From contig JAAESI010000331.1 of NCBI GenBank assembly GCA_024229515.1, positions 1-64,000 of the forward strand: 64,000 nt of DNA, written 5' to 3'. Below, one piece after another: positions 37,126-45,160 of this stretch. The first letter of the stretch is position 1. Every line of letters begins with the position of its first letter. A program made the position numbers and the translations under genes. Under the pieces are notes generated by a model. It made no database searches, was not told the origin of the DNA, and saw nothing but the letters and a program-made list of their open reading frames with translations. Source of the stretch: Pseudomonadota bacterium (GTDB lineage Bacteria; Myxococcota_A; UBA796; UBA9615).

Positions 37126-38370
37126 GTGCGCTGGGCCTTCCTCGGGTTGTTGATCGTCGGCTGTTCGGGCCCGCCCGTCGACGACGACGACTCCTCCCCC
37201 GATCCGCCGCCGGCGTGCGAGGAGCAGATGTTCCGCGGATCGCCGCAGCGCGCGGGTGCCAGCCCCGGCGAGCTCCCCGCCGGGGCGCCTTCGATCGCGT
37301 GGTCGACCAACGTCTTCGACGAACCCGTCGGAGGCGGCGAGACGTGGTGGCGCGGCTTCCCCCAGGCGGACTCGTTCGTCGACGAGATCGGGCCCGACGA
37401 AGGCGGTCAGATCTTCCTCGCGTCCAGCCCCCTGGTCTGCGGAGATCGGCTCATCACCGCGTGGCGGAGCGGCCTCGTCACCGCCCACGACCGGTTCGAC
37501 GGCACCCTGCTGTGGACCTTCGAGGCGGACGCGGACTTCGACGGCACCCCGGTGGTCACCCCCGATCGCGTCTACCTGGGAGGGACCGACGGCCGCGTGC
37601 GCGCGCTGTCGACCGCCACGGGCGACGAGGTCTGGCGGCAGCTGCTCGCGGCGGACACGCTCGCATCGGCGGCGTGGACCGAGCACGGGCTGACCTTCGG
37701 CGACAAGACCGGCCGGGTGGTCGCGCTGGACCCCGACGACGGTGCCGAGCGCTGGCGGATCCAGCGCGCCCAGACGGTCTCCTCCAGCCCCTCCTATTCG
37801 GGCGACGAAGCGGCATTGCTGCTGGGTGAGATCGGGCGCGTGGAGACGTCGCTGACCTCGGCGATGTTCGCCCTGGACGCGGCCACCGGGGACGAGCTGT
37901 GGTCGGTCGATGCCGACGCTCAGGTGCTGTCGACGGCGGCCTGGCACGACGGCCGCTGGTACGTCGGGAGCTTCGACAACCAGGTGTACGCCCTCACCGC
38001 CGACGGGGACGTGGCGTGGACCTTCCCCACGCTCGCCAACGTGTCGGCGTCCCCCGCCGTCGACGACGATCGGGTCTACGTGGGGGCCTGGGACTGGACG
38101 CTGTACGCCATCGATCACGCCACCGGCGCCGAGGCGTGGTCGGTGCCGCTGGGCTCGGACGCGCTCGCGAGCCCGGTGCGAGCGGGCACGGCGGTGCTGC
38201 AGGCGGTCGAGGACGGTCGGTTGTTCGCGGTGGAGGCGGCCGACGGCGCGGTGCGGTGGACCTTCGATCGGGGCACGCCGGTGCGCACGATGGCGACGCC
38301 CACGGTGGCGGCGGACGGGACGATCTACGTCGCTTCTCCGAACGGGGACCTGCTCGCGCTCAGCGAATGA
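37126..38370 (+). CDS. PQQ-like beta-propeller lipoprotein
   Basis: A 414-residue protein starting at GTG 37126 with signal MRWAFLGLLIVGC and a DDDDSS tract nearby. Seven or eight propeller blades follow, each with the repeat strand pattern LLWTFEADADFDGTPVVTP, VYLGGTDGRVRALSTATGDEVW, VWALDP-like VVALDPDDGAERW and VYVGAWDWTLYAIDHATGAEAW. Such propellers serve as scaffolds, as in BamB. No catalytic PQQ-site motif was identified. It overlaps the converging zinc-ribbon gene by 11 bp. It is probably an outer-membrane-associated scaffold. Confidence 0.85.
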   Translation: MRWAFLGLLIVGCSGPPVDDDDSSPDPPPACEEQMFRGSPQRAGASPGELPAGAPSIAWSTNVFDEPVGGGETWWRGFPQADSFVDEIGPDEGGQIFLASSPLVCGDRLITAWRSGLVTAHDRFDGTLLWTFEADADFDGTPVVTPDRVYLGGTDGRVRALSTATGDEVWRQLLAADTLASAAWTEHGLTFGDKTGRVVALDPDDGAERWRIQRAQTVSSSPSYSGDEAALLLGEIGRVETSLTSAMFALDAATGDELWSVDADAQVLSTAAWHDGRWYVGSFDNQVYALTADGDVAWTFPTLANVSASPAVDDDRVYVGAWDWTLYAIDHATGAEAWSVPLGSDALASPVRAGTAVLQAVEDGRLFAVEAADGAVRWTFDRGTPVRTMATPTVAADGTIYVASPNGDLLALSE

Positions 38371-39082
38371 CCCAGGTGACCAGCACGATGATCTGGAGCA
38401 CGGCGACGGCGGAGCTGGTGAACAGCGCGTAGCGCCGCAGTGACCGCGCCTTGACGGGGTTCCACCGTCCGCGCTGCACCTTCGCCATCATCCCCACCAT
38501 CGAGAACCCGAGGGGGAACGGCACGCAGCTGAGCAGGAACACGGTGAGGTACCAGCCCCACTCCAGCTCGAGCTCGGGATCGGGTCCGGCGGCACGCTCA
38601 CGCTCCAGGCGGACGCGCTCCTGTTCGAGCATGTAGGCGGCCAGCTGGGCGAGCTCGGGATCGGCCTCGGCCTCGGCCTGGAGCGCCTCCAGCGTCATGG
38701 TGTCGCTGTCGGCGATGGCCGAGTGAATCTTGCGGCGGAAGCCCTCGCGCTCCTCGAAGCGGACCTTCGCCTGCAGCTCTCCGTGCCACTCCGCGACCTT
38801 CAGGGCGCCGGGGGCGTCGGGGCGGATGGACTCCAGCAGGCCCGTGAGGGTCTCCAGATCACCGGCACGGTAGGCGTCCCGGGCCGCTTCCATCTTCTCC
38901 CGGTGCTGCTCGGTCATGCCGGCGCTGGCGCCGCAGTGGGTGCAGAACTCGGCGTCCGCCGCGATCTGCTCGTGGCAGCCGGTGCAGCGACGGGCCGCGG
39001 CGGTGGTGCCGCAGTCGGGACAGAACTTCGCACCCGGAGGGAGCGTCGACGGACATTGGTTGCAGCTAAGCATTCCGATCAC
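38360..39082 (-). CDS. Double zinc-ribbon membrane protein
   Basis: A 240-residue protein. Two CxxC/CxxC zinc ribbons lie at the N-terminus: Cys7, Cys10, Cys21, Cys24, then Cys33, Cys36, Cys47, Cys50. A charged helical region follows (EEREGFRRKIHSAIADSD, LAAYMLEQERVRLERERA). The C-terminus has two transmembrane helices at about 175-200 and 215-237 with a basic connecting loop. Start GTG 39080-39082; a second in-frame ATG lies three codons downstream. Zinc-ribbon plus membrane anchor proteins often act as small membrane scaffolds; function not known here. Confidence 0.75.
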   Translation of the reverse strand: MIGMLSCNQCPSTLPPGAKFCPDCGTTAAARRCTGCHEQIAADAEFCTHCGASAGMTEQHREKMEAARDAYRAGDLETLTGLLESIRPDAPGALKVAEWHGELQAKVRFEEREGFRRKIHSAIADSDTMTLEALQAEAEADPELAQLAAYMLEQERVRLERERAAGPDPELELEWGWYLTVFLLSCVPFPLGFSMVGMMAKVQRGRWNPVKARSLRRYALFTSSAVAVLQIIVLVTWVIR

Positions 39083-39117
39083 GTCATCGGCCGTGGTCTC
39101 GGGGACTTGAGGCGGCA

Positions 39118-39167
39118 GGGGTCAGGGGTCAGGCGTCAGGCGTCAGGGATGCTGGCCTGAGGCCTGA
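39118..39167. repeat. Heptamer tandem repeat (GGNSTCA and GGCCTGA)
   Basis: Four perfect 7-bp steps at 39118-39145 (GGGGTCA twice, GGCGTCA twice), an 8-bp interruption, then GGCCTGA twice at 39154-39167. It fills the intergenic space between the zinc-ribbon gene start and the hydrolase stop. GGCCTGA twice also occurs at 57737-57750. Confidence 0.75.
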
Positions 39168-39974
39168 TCAGAGCTGCTCGACAAACCAGGCGGGGATGCC
39201 GACCTGCGCCTCGCCGGAGCCCTGGAGCAGGTCCGCGCCGTGGTCGTCCGTCCCGAGGACCAAGCGCAGGTCGCTGGGCTCGACAGTCTCGTTGAACATC
39301 TCCTCGGCCATCGCGTTCTGCGGCGACTCGTTCTCGGCCGCCACGTACTGGGCGTTCTCGAGATTCAGCGTGTCGGTCTCGGCGAGCAGGAGCACGCGGT
39401 CGCGGTTGGCGGAGACGGCGGTGATGGTCTTGACCCCCCACTCGGCGCGGTGGTGGTTGGCGACGACGGCCATGTTCGCGCCCACGCTGAGCCCGAAGAT
39501 CCCGATCCGCTCTGGGTCCACCGACGGCTGGTCGCGCAGGTACTCCAGGCCCGCGAGCACATCCCACTTGAGCTGGTCCGGATCCTCCAGCAACTCGGTC
39601 AGGCCGACGGTGGCGACGTCGCTGCTGCCGTGGCTGCGGAAGTCGATGGCGAGCACGGAGATCCCCTGCTCGACGAAGTTGAACCAGACGCTGTTGAAGT
39701 CCTGCCGGTCGCGCGTGATCTGATGCAGCAGCAGCACCGCGGGGCCGTCGCTGGAGCCGTAGCCGGCCTGGAACGTGCCCTGGAGCGTGAGGCCGTCGTC
39801 GGTCGTGAGGGTCACGCCCTGGGAGTTCGTGGGGGTGACGTCGTCGTCGTCCCCGCTGGCGTCGTCATCGTCGTCACTGACCGAGTCGTCGTCGTCGGTG
39901 ATGATCGTGCCTTCCCCGTCGCCGCAGGCGGTGAGGGGGAGCAGCAGCAGGAACAGGAACAGCAGTCGCTTCAT
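39168..39974 (-). CDS. Alpha/beta-hydrolase lipoprotein (catalytic Ser)
   Basis: A 268-residue protein. Lipoprotein signal MKRLLFLFLLLLPLTAC, then Asp linker (DDDDSVSDDDDDASGDDDD). The hydrolase core runs from about residue 52: LLLHQITRDR for the oxyanion region, LAIDFRSHGSSD, nucleophile Ser163 in IFGLSVGANMA, and His245 in GTDDHGADLL. So an intact serine hydrolase tethered to the membrane, likely outward-facing. It overlaps the next gene upstream (39971-40768) by 4 bp, with the two forming a tandem pair. Confidence 0.85.
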   Translation of the reverse strand: MKRLLFLFLLLLPLTACGDGEGTIITDDDDSVSDDDDDASGDDDDVTPTNSQGVTLTTDDGLTLQGTFQAGYGSSDGPAVLLLHQITRDRQDFNSVWFNFVEQGISVLAIDFRSHGSSDVATVGLTELLEDPDQLKWDVLAGLEYLRDQPSVDPERIGIFGLSVGANMAVVANHHRAEWGVKTITAVSANRDRVLLLAETDTLNLENAQYVAAENESPQNAMAEEMFNETVEPSDLRLVLGTDDHGADLLQGSGEAQVGIPAWFVEQL

Positions 39975-40768
39975 GGGTCGAGGACCTCCAGGAACCAGGC
40001 CGGGATCGCGGCCTGCACGCCGTCGTCGGCGAGCAACTCCGCTCCGTGGGCGTCGGTGCCGGGGACCAGTTGGATCCGGCGTTCGCCCGAGGTGGTGGCC
40101 GCATGGAACAGGGACGCGCTCTCGGCGTCCAGGGCATTGTCTTCCGCGGCGACGTACAGGCCGTCGCGCAGGGTGAGGGTGGGGTCGCCGTCCGGCGTCA
40201 GGTCGACGGCGCGGTCGTGCCGGCCGGAGATGACGACGACGGCGTCCGCGCCCCAGTCACCGGGCCCGTCGGGGCTTTCGTGCACCGCGACCACCGCCAT
40301 CGTCGCGCCCAGGCCGAGCCCCGCCACGCCGATCCGATCGGCGCCGATCTCGAACCCGCGATCATCGAGGTAGTCCAGTCCCGCCTCGACGTCGTGCCGA
40401 AGCTGCTCCCGGTCGCTGCCGAGGTCGAAGATGGGGACGTCGGCGGCGTCGCTGGCGCCGTGGCTGCGGAAGTCGATGGCGAGGGTGGAGATGCCGTTGG
40501 CGACGAGGTCCTCGAAGACCCCGTCCCAGTCGGAGCGGTCGTGGCCTTCGCCAACGGCGGCATCGACCTGGTGCAACAGCAGCACCCCCCGGCCGCGCTC
40601 GACGCCGACGGCGGCGTGGAACGTGCCCGCGATCGTCTTGCTGTCCAGGGTCGTGATCGTGACCTCCTCGGGGGAGGTGGGGGTCGATTCTTCGGGGACG
40701 AGCTCGCCGACCCCGGTGCACGCGCTGAGCGCGATGAGCAAGAGCAGCAGGGGGACTCGGTGTCGCAC
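39971..40768 (-). CDS. Alpha/beta-hydrolase-fold lipoprotein lacking the nucleophile
   Basis: A 265-residue paralogue of the neighbour (39168-39974). Signal VRHRVPLLLLLIALSAC from GTG 40766-40768; the longer upstream frame has no signal. The core keeps LLLHQVDA, LAIDFRSHGASD and TDAHGAELL (His), but the elbow reads VAGLGLGATMA, with Gly152 where the catalytic Ser should be. So it is probably catalytically dead and may regulate or bind substrate for the neighbour. The ATGA overlap supports a joint function. Whether a different residue rescues activity is not known. Confidence 0.85.
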   Translation of the reverse strand: MRHRVPLLLLLIALSACTGVGELVPEESTPTSPEEVTITTLDSKTIAGTFHAAVGVERGRGVLLLHQVDAAVGEGHDRSDWDGVFEDLVANGISTLAIDFRSHGASDAADVPIFDLGSDREQLRHDVEAGLDYLDDRGFEIGADRIGVAGLGLGATMAVVAVHESPDGPGDWGADAVVVISGRHDRAVDLTPDGDPTLTLRDGLYVAAEDNALDAESASLFHAATTSGERRIQLVPGTDAHGAELLADDGVQAAIPAWFLEVLDP

Positions 40769-40830
40769 GTCGGCGAAGACTGCATTGATTTGCTGGGAAC
40801 CGCCAGGGATCGCAGGTGTCCGACCGAGGC

Positions 40831-43497
40831 ATGACCACGCACACGCGTCTCGCTCCTGCCCTCCTCTCAATCCCTGTCCTGCTGATGTGCCTCGGCAGCA
40901 GCGCTTGCGAAGACGCCGGCGGCGACTTCGGCGCCGACGAAGACGTCGATGGAATCACGGAGGTCCGCACCGACGCGGCCCCGATCGTGCTCGCCTCCCA
41001 CAGCCTCAAGGAGGCGGTCGCGCGAGCCGCTTCGGGCGACATCCCCGAGGCCCGCAAGATCACCCCGGGCACCGACCCGGGCCAGGGCGCCCTGCAGGTC
41101 GTGCGCGGCACCGACGTGTTCGAGCTGCCGCTGGTCTACACCGAGGTCGACGCCGAGATCGCCGGCTTCGTCGCCGACATCGAGGTCCGCCAAGTCTACG
41201 GCAACCCCTTCGATGAGCCGATCGAGGCGACCTACCTGTTCCCGCTGCCGGACGACGGCGCGGTGGACGACCTGGAGATGCAGATCGGGAACCGGATCAT
41301 TGTCGGCGAGATCCACCGCCGCGACGAGGCCCGCAAGATCTACGAGGAGGCGCGCGACGCCGGCCAGACCGCGGCCCTGCTGGAGCAGGAGCGGCCCAAC
41401 ATGTTCACCCAGTCGGTCGCCAACATCCTCCCGGGCGAGGCGATCGAGGTCGTCATCCACGTCGTGCAGCCGCTCAAGTACGAGGCCGGCGGCTACGAGT
41501 GGGCCTTCCCCACCGTGGTCGGCCCCCGCTTCATCCCCCTCCAGGGCACGGGCACCTCGGGCGGCGCCGCTGACGACGTCGAGCAGTTGACCGGCCCGGT
41601 CTCCGCCGAGCGCACCGGCAACGACATCCACATCCAGGTCTCGGTCGACGCGGGCGTGCCGCTGCAGGGCATCCGCTCGCCCTCGCACGACATCGAGATC
41701 CACGAGGACGGCGACGGCCGCGCGGACGTCGCGCTGGCGCCCCACGAGACCATCCCCAACAAGGACTTCATCCTCCGCTACGAGGTCGCCGGCGAAGCCC
41801 CCGAGGCCGCCGTGCTGACCCACCGCACCGGGGACGAGGGCTACTTCATACTCATGATCCAGCCGCAGGCGGACGAGTTCGTCACCGACGACGTGGTCAC
41901 CCCCAAGGAGATGGTCTTCGTCGTGGACACCTCCTGCTCCATGAGCGGCTACCCGCTGGACAAGGCCAAGGAGGCGATGGAGCTGGCGATCACCGAGATG
42001 AACCCGGACGACCGGTTCTACGTCATGGACTTCAACTCCACGGTCAGCAGCCTCGCGCCGCGGCCGCTGGAGAACACCGAGGCCAACCGGCGCCGGGGGC
42101 TGCAGTACGTGCGGAACTTCACCGGCGAGGGCGGCACCAACATGGTCGAGGGGATCAAGGCCAGCCTGGACCTCCCCAAGGACCCCGAGCTGCTCCGGAC
42201 GGTGCTGTTCATGACCGACGGCTACATCGGCAACGAGTCCGAGATCCTGGCGGCGGTGGAGACGCGCCTGGACCGGTCGCGGCTGTACAGCTTCGGCGTC
42301 GGCAGCTCCGTGAACCGCTACCTCCTGGACCGCATGGCCAAGGTGGGACGCGGACACGTCGAGTACGTGCGCCAGGACGAGGACGCTGACGAGCACGTCG
42401 CCGCCTTCTACGAGCGCATTCGCAACCCGCTGCTGACGGACGTCGAGATCGAGTACGACGGCATCGAGGTGCTGGACGTCTACCCCGATCCGGTCCCCGA
42501 CCTGTTCGCCGGCCAGCCGGTGATCCTGGTGGGCCGCTACACGCAGGCGGGCGAAGGCGTCGTGCGGGTGCGCGGCAAGATCCGCGGCCGCGAGCACGTG
42601 CAGGAGATCAAGGTCACCCTTCCCGAGGTCAACGAGCGCAACGAGGGGCTGGCGTCGCTGTGGGCCCGCACCGTGGTCGAGGACCTGGAAGCGCGGATGT
42701 ACGACCGCGAGAACGAGGCCATCATCGAGGATATCACCGAGATCTGCCTCGAGCACCGGCTGATGAGCAAGTACACGAGCTTCGTCGCGGTCGAGGAGCA
42801 GATCGTCAACGAGGACGGCACGCCCAAGCGCGTGCGGGTCCCCCTGGAGACGCCCGAGGGCGTGGACCACGGCGCCATCTTCGGCGAGGACGAAAAGGAG
42901 ATGGACGTGATGATGGGCGGCTCGGTGCGACGCAGCGGAGGCAGCTCCAGCAGCAGCAGCTACGGCGTCGGGGGCCTGGGCACGCGAGGATCCGGCATGG
43001 GCGGCGGGGGCTACGGCCGCGGCGCCGGCATGGGCGCTCCCAAGACGGGCAAGAAGGTGAAGCGGCAGGCCCCCGCCAGCCCGCGGCCGAGCGTCAGCGC
43101 GCATCCCTCCCCCTCCCCCGGTCTGCTGGGCGGACTCGCCGACCCCGCCCCCGAGGACGACGCGGAGGCCGTCAGCGAGGACATCCCGATGCCGGTCATC
43201 TCCGGCCGGATCCTGGGGGACACCTCCCGGTTCGACCACCGCCTCAGCGCCGATGTGCAGCGGCGGGTGGATGCCCTCGTGGCCGAGCTGGCTTCGTTCC
43301 CCGGGGCGACGGGCAAGCTGACCCTGAAGATCGACGTCACCCGCGACGGCAAGGTCAGCCGGGTCACGGTCCTCAACGACGCGCTCGCCAACCCCGAGAT
43401 GCTGGCTTCGATTCAGAAGCGCATGCGCAGCTGGTGGGTCGCCGCCCCGACGGACGGCAAGGCCGGCAGCTTCGAGCTGGAGATCCAGATCAACTAG
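40831..43497 (+). CDS. VIT/VWA domain lipoprotein with AgmX/PglI-like C-terminus
   Basis: An 888-residue protein starting MTTHTRLAPALLSIPVLL with a lipobox GSSAC. A VIT domain covers about 95-220 (VYTEVDAEIAGFVADIEV, TYLFPLPDDGAVDDLEM, REEARKIYEEARDAGQTAAL-type stretch). A VWA domain follows with MIDAS DTSCS at about 366-370 (VFVVDTSCSMSG) and FMTDGYIGNE. Then a Ser/Gly-rich linker (SGGSSSSSSYGVGG), and a C-terminal domain like AgmX/PglI (LTLKIDVTRDGKVSRVTVLND, ending SFELEIQIN). VIT-VWA proteins are metal-dependent binding modules; the C-terminus occurs in myxobacterial gliding and energy-transducer proteins. An upstream GTG 40816 is an alternative start. It shares CTAG with the converging gene. 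Confidence 0.88.
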   Translation: MTTHTRLAPALLSIPVLLMCLGSSACEDAGGDFGADEDVDGITEVRTDAAPIVLASHSLKEAVARAASGDIPEARKITPGTDPGQGALQVVRGTDVFELPLVYTEVDAEIAGFVADIEVRQVYGNPFDEPIEATYLFPLPDDGAVDDLEMQIGNRIIVGEIHRRDEARKIYEEARDAGQTAALLEQERPNMFTQSVANILPGEAIEVVIHVVQPLKYEAGGYEWAFPTVVGPRFIPLQGTGTSGGAADDVEQLTGPVSAERTGNDIHIQVSVDAGVPLQGIRSPSHDIEIHEDGDGRADVALAPHETIPNKDFILRYEVAGEAPEAAVLTHRTGDEGYFILMIQPQADEFVTDDVVTPKEMVFVVDTSCSMSGYPLDKAKEAMELAITEMNPDDRFYVMDFNSTVSSLAPRPLENTEANRRRGLQYVRNFTGEGGTNMVEGIKASLDLPKDPELLRTVLFMTDGYIGNESEILAAVETRLDRSRLYSFGVGSSVNRYLLDRMAKVGRGHVEYVRQDEDADEHVAAFYERIRNPLLTDVEIEYDGIEVLDVYPDPVPDLFAGQPVILVGRYTQAGEGVVRVRGKIRGREHVQEIKVTLPEVNERNEGLASLWARTVVEDLEARMYDRENEAIIEDITEICLEHRLMSKYTSFVAVEEQIVNEDGTPKRVRVPLETPEGVDHGAIFGEDEKEMDVMMGGSVRRSGGSSSSSSYGVGGLGTRGSGMGGGGYGRGAGMGAPKTGKKVKRQAPASPRPSVSAHPSPSPGLLGGLADPAPEDDAEAVSEDIPMPVISGRILGDTSRFDHRLSADVQRRVDALVAELASFPGATGKLTLKIDVTRDGKVSRVTVLNDALANPEMLASIQKRMRSWWVAAPTDGKAGSFELEIQIN

Positions 43498-44447
43498 GCG
43501 AACGCGCCGGGCCCCTCCCCGTCGAGCCACCGCAAGACGCGGAGGGCCCGCAGCGTGTTCCACCGGCTGGGCCGGCCCGCAGTCTCCATGTCGAAGTGGG
43601 TCTGCCCCGGGTGCTTGGCCTGGACGTTCCAGCGCCCGTCCCCGCGACGCTTCCGCCACAGCACGCCGACGGCGTCTCCGAGCCTGGGGTCGCGGCAGCC
43701 GGCTTCCCGGAAGTGGTCCAACGCGCGCAGGACGTCGTAGAACCAGCGGCCCGGAAACGACAGCCGGAGGAACTTCGGCGAGATGACCTCGCCCGTTCGA
43801 TCGGAGCGGTACAGGCGGTGCTGCAGCAGGAACTCCCGGCCCTCCCGGGCCGCTGCTGCGAGCTCCTCCCGGCGGTACGTACCGCCTCCCTCGAGCCAGG
43901 TCTGGACGCCCTCGCAGACCGAGAGGGTCGAGTGCATCGAGCTGTGACGCGCCCCCCCTCGGTTGCGGCGGCAGTTGAACCCACCGTCCTCCATGCGCTG
44001 CGACAGGATGAAGTCGACCATCGGCCGGAGGCGCACCTCCGGAACCGCGAACCACGAGCAGATGTTCAGGGCCATCCCGTTGAGGCAGACGTCCGACTGC
44101 ACCGTGTCGGACCGCGGACGCACGCTCGGGTCGTGGGGCAGGTCGCGGGTGAGGATGAGATCGAGGGTCTCGTCGACCTCCGGAACCCCCGGCGGGAGCT
44201 CCAGCGTGCGCAGGTCCAGCAGGGTGTAGTGCGAGGAGATCCACTTGGGCTGGTAGTACCGCTGGCCCCAGTGGCCGTGGTCCCCGCGGGCGGCCAGGAA
44301 GCGCGCCCCCCACCCTTCGGTCGAGATGCGCTGCTGAAGGTCGGGCCGGGGCTCGTCCAGGAGGTCCCGCCGAGCCTGGAACTCGATGCTGACGTCGCCG
44401 TCCAGGAGCCAGTCCAAGACGGTCACGGCGGCTGCCTGGTCGGTCAT
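43494..44447 (-). CDS. Terpenoid-cyclase-fold (alpha/alpha toroid) protein
   Basis: A 317-residue protein starting MTDQAAAVTVLDWLLDGDVS at 44445-44447, with a GGAGGCAGGA stretch upstream. It contains prenyltransferase/squalene-cyclase-like repeats: DGGFNCRRNRGGARHSSMHSTL, DGRWNVQAKHPGQTHFDME, GAFA end, and HSTLSVCEGV. QW-like WN and WNTLRALRVLRWL segments mark the repeats. It lacks a DXDD motif, so a true squalene-hopene cyclase is unlikely. A toroid of this type is also used by LanC and prenyltransferases. No signal peptide. The start is divergent from the cytochrome gene with 67 bp between starts. Confidence 0.7.
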   Translation of the reverse strand: MTDQAAAVTVLDWLLDGDVSIEFQARRDLLDEPRPDLQQRISTEGWGARFLAARGDHGHWGQRYYQPKWISSHYTLLDLRTLELPPGVPEVDETLDLILTRDLPHDPSVRPRSDTVQSDVCLNGMALNICSWFAVPEVRLRPMVDFILSQRMEDGGFNCRRNRGGARHSSMHSTLSVCEGVQTWLEGGGTYRREELAAAAREGREFLLQHRLYRSDRTGEVISPKFLRLSFPGRWFYDVLRALDHFREAGCRDPRLGDAVGVLWRKRRGDGRWNVQAKHPGQTHFDMETAGRPSRWNTLRALRVLRWLDGEGPGAFA

Positions 44448-44514
44448 CGGTCCTGCCTCCCTTCTCGGCCTCTGGCTCGCTTCTTGCTCCCGTCGAAGAC
44501 CGAAAGGGGCTGCC

Positions 44515-44955
44515 ATGACCTTCCTCCGAGGACTCCTCGTCGGACTCACGCTGCTGGCCGCAGTCGGCTGCAATTCGCGCGCCGAACCCACCCCGGCGGG
44601 GCAGCTCCTGTACGAGCGGCACTGCGCCTCCTGCCACGGGGCCGACGGCCGGGGGGACGGTCCCGTCGCCGTCGGGCTCACCACCCGCCCGTCGGACCTG
44701 ACCTCGATCGCGCTGCGCAACGGCGGCAAGTTCGACGACAGCGCGGTGCTGCGCACCATCGACGGGCAGCGCGCGGTCCACGCCCACGGGCCCCGGGACA
44801 TGCCCGTGTGGGGCACCGTGTTCGCCGAGGAGCTCGAGGGCCAACGCAACGCCGGCTACACGGTGCTGCTGCACGGCCGTTCCCTGACCGACTACGTACG
44901 TTTGACCCGCCCTACGGTTTCGTTGGACACCCGTTTGGGGGCGGTCCCCCCGTAG
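44515..44955 (+). CDS. Lipid-anchored cytochrome c
   Basis: A 146-residue protein with lipoprotein signal MTFLRGLLVGLTLLAAVGC. A single cytochrome c domain follows, with heme motif CASCH at 37-41 and a possible axial Met96 in DMPVWG. The N-terminal TPAGQLLYERHC pattern is typical of small periplasmic monoheme cytochromes. It would carry electrons at the periplasmic face of the membrane. The upstream frame start is earlier, but ATG 44515 precedes the signal. It is followed 12 bp later by a short repeat-bearing ORF. Confidence 0.85.
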   Translation: MTFLRGLLVGLTLLAAVGCNSRAEPTPAGQLLYERHCASCHGADGRGDGPVAVGLTTRPSDLTSIALRNGGKFDDSAVLRTIDGQRAVHAHGPRDMPVWGTVFAEELEGQRNAGYTVLLHGRSLTDYVRLTRPTVSLDTRLGAVPP

Positions 44956-44967
44956 GATCGGGTGACG

Positions 44968-45156
44968 ATGAGCGACAAGATCGAGAAGAAGCAGGAGCAG
45001 CCGTTGAAGTGCACTCCCGTGGCCCAGATGCCCCATCTGGACGCGGAGCTTCAGGTTGAAGTGCACTCCCGTGGCCCAGATACCCCATCTGGACGCTCCC
45101 ATGCCACAGGGGTGCGAGACCCCGCCCGCCGCGCCCCCGGCCTGGGCCCGTACTGA
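44968..45156 (+). CDS. Small ORF carrying a repeated 17-residue motif, frame shifted
   Basis: A 62-codon open frame starting MSDKIEKKQEQP. It then reads LKCTPVAQMPHLDAELQ, followed by a DNA repeat of the same block 52 bp later. The second copy is therefore in another frame: the ORF reads VEVHSRGPDTPSG, while the frame one base later gives LKCTPVAQIPHLDA again. Removing one base between the copies would give two in-frame 17-residue repeats with one Cys each. This resembles a short repetitive peptide, possibly a RiPP-like precursor, but no modification enzyme is certain nearby. It lies between the cytochrome and the converging TPR gene. An alternative is a noncoding hairpin array. Confidence 0.35.
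   Translation: MSDKIEKKQEQPLKCTPVAQMPHLDAELQVEVHSRGPDTPSGRSHATGVRDPARRAPGLGPY
45004..45096. repeat. 52-bp direct repeat, each copy with an inverted repeat
   Basis: Copies of 41 bp at 45004-45044 and 45056-45096 differ at one base. Each contains a hairpin: CCAGATG at 45024-45030 with CATCTGG at 45034-45040, and CCAGAT at 45076-45081 with ATCTGG at 45087-45092. Placed between convergent genes, they could be bidirectional terminators or an unrelated repeat family. Confidence 0.8.
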
Positions 45157-45160
45157 GCGG

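Noticed and set aside
40867..45102. A 1400-codon antisense frame over the VIT/VWA gene
   Set aside because: It spans several clear genes on both strands, has no domain and reads as Arg/Leu-rich mirror sequence.
44968..45156. A confident RiPP precursor
   Set aside because: The second repeat is out of frame, no modification enzyme family is clearly present and each repeat holds a hairpin, so only a low-confidence ORF is reported.
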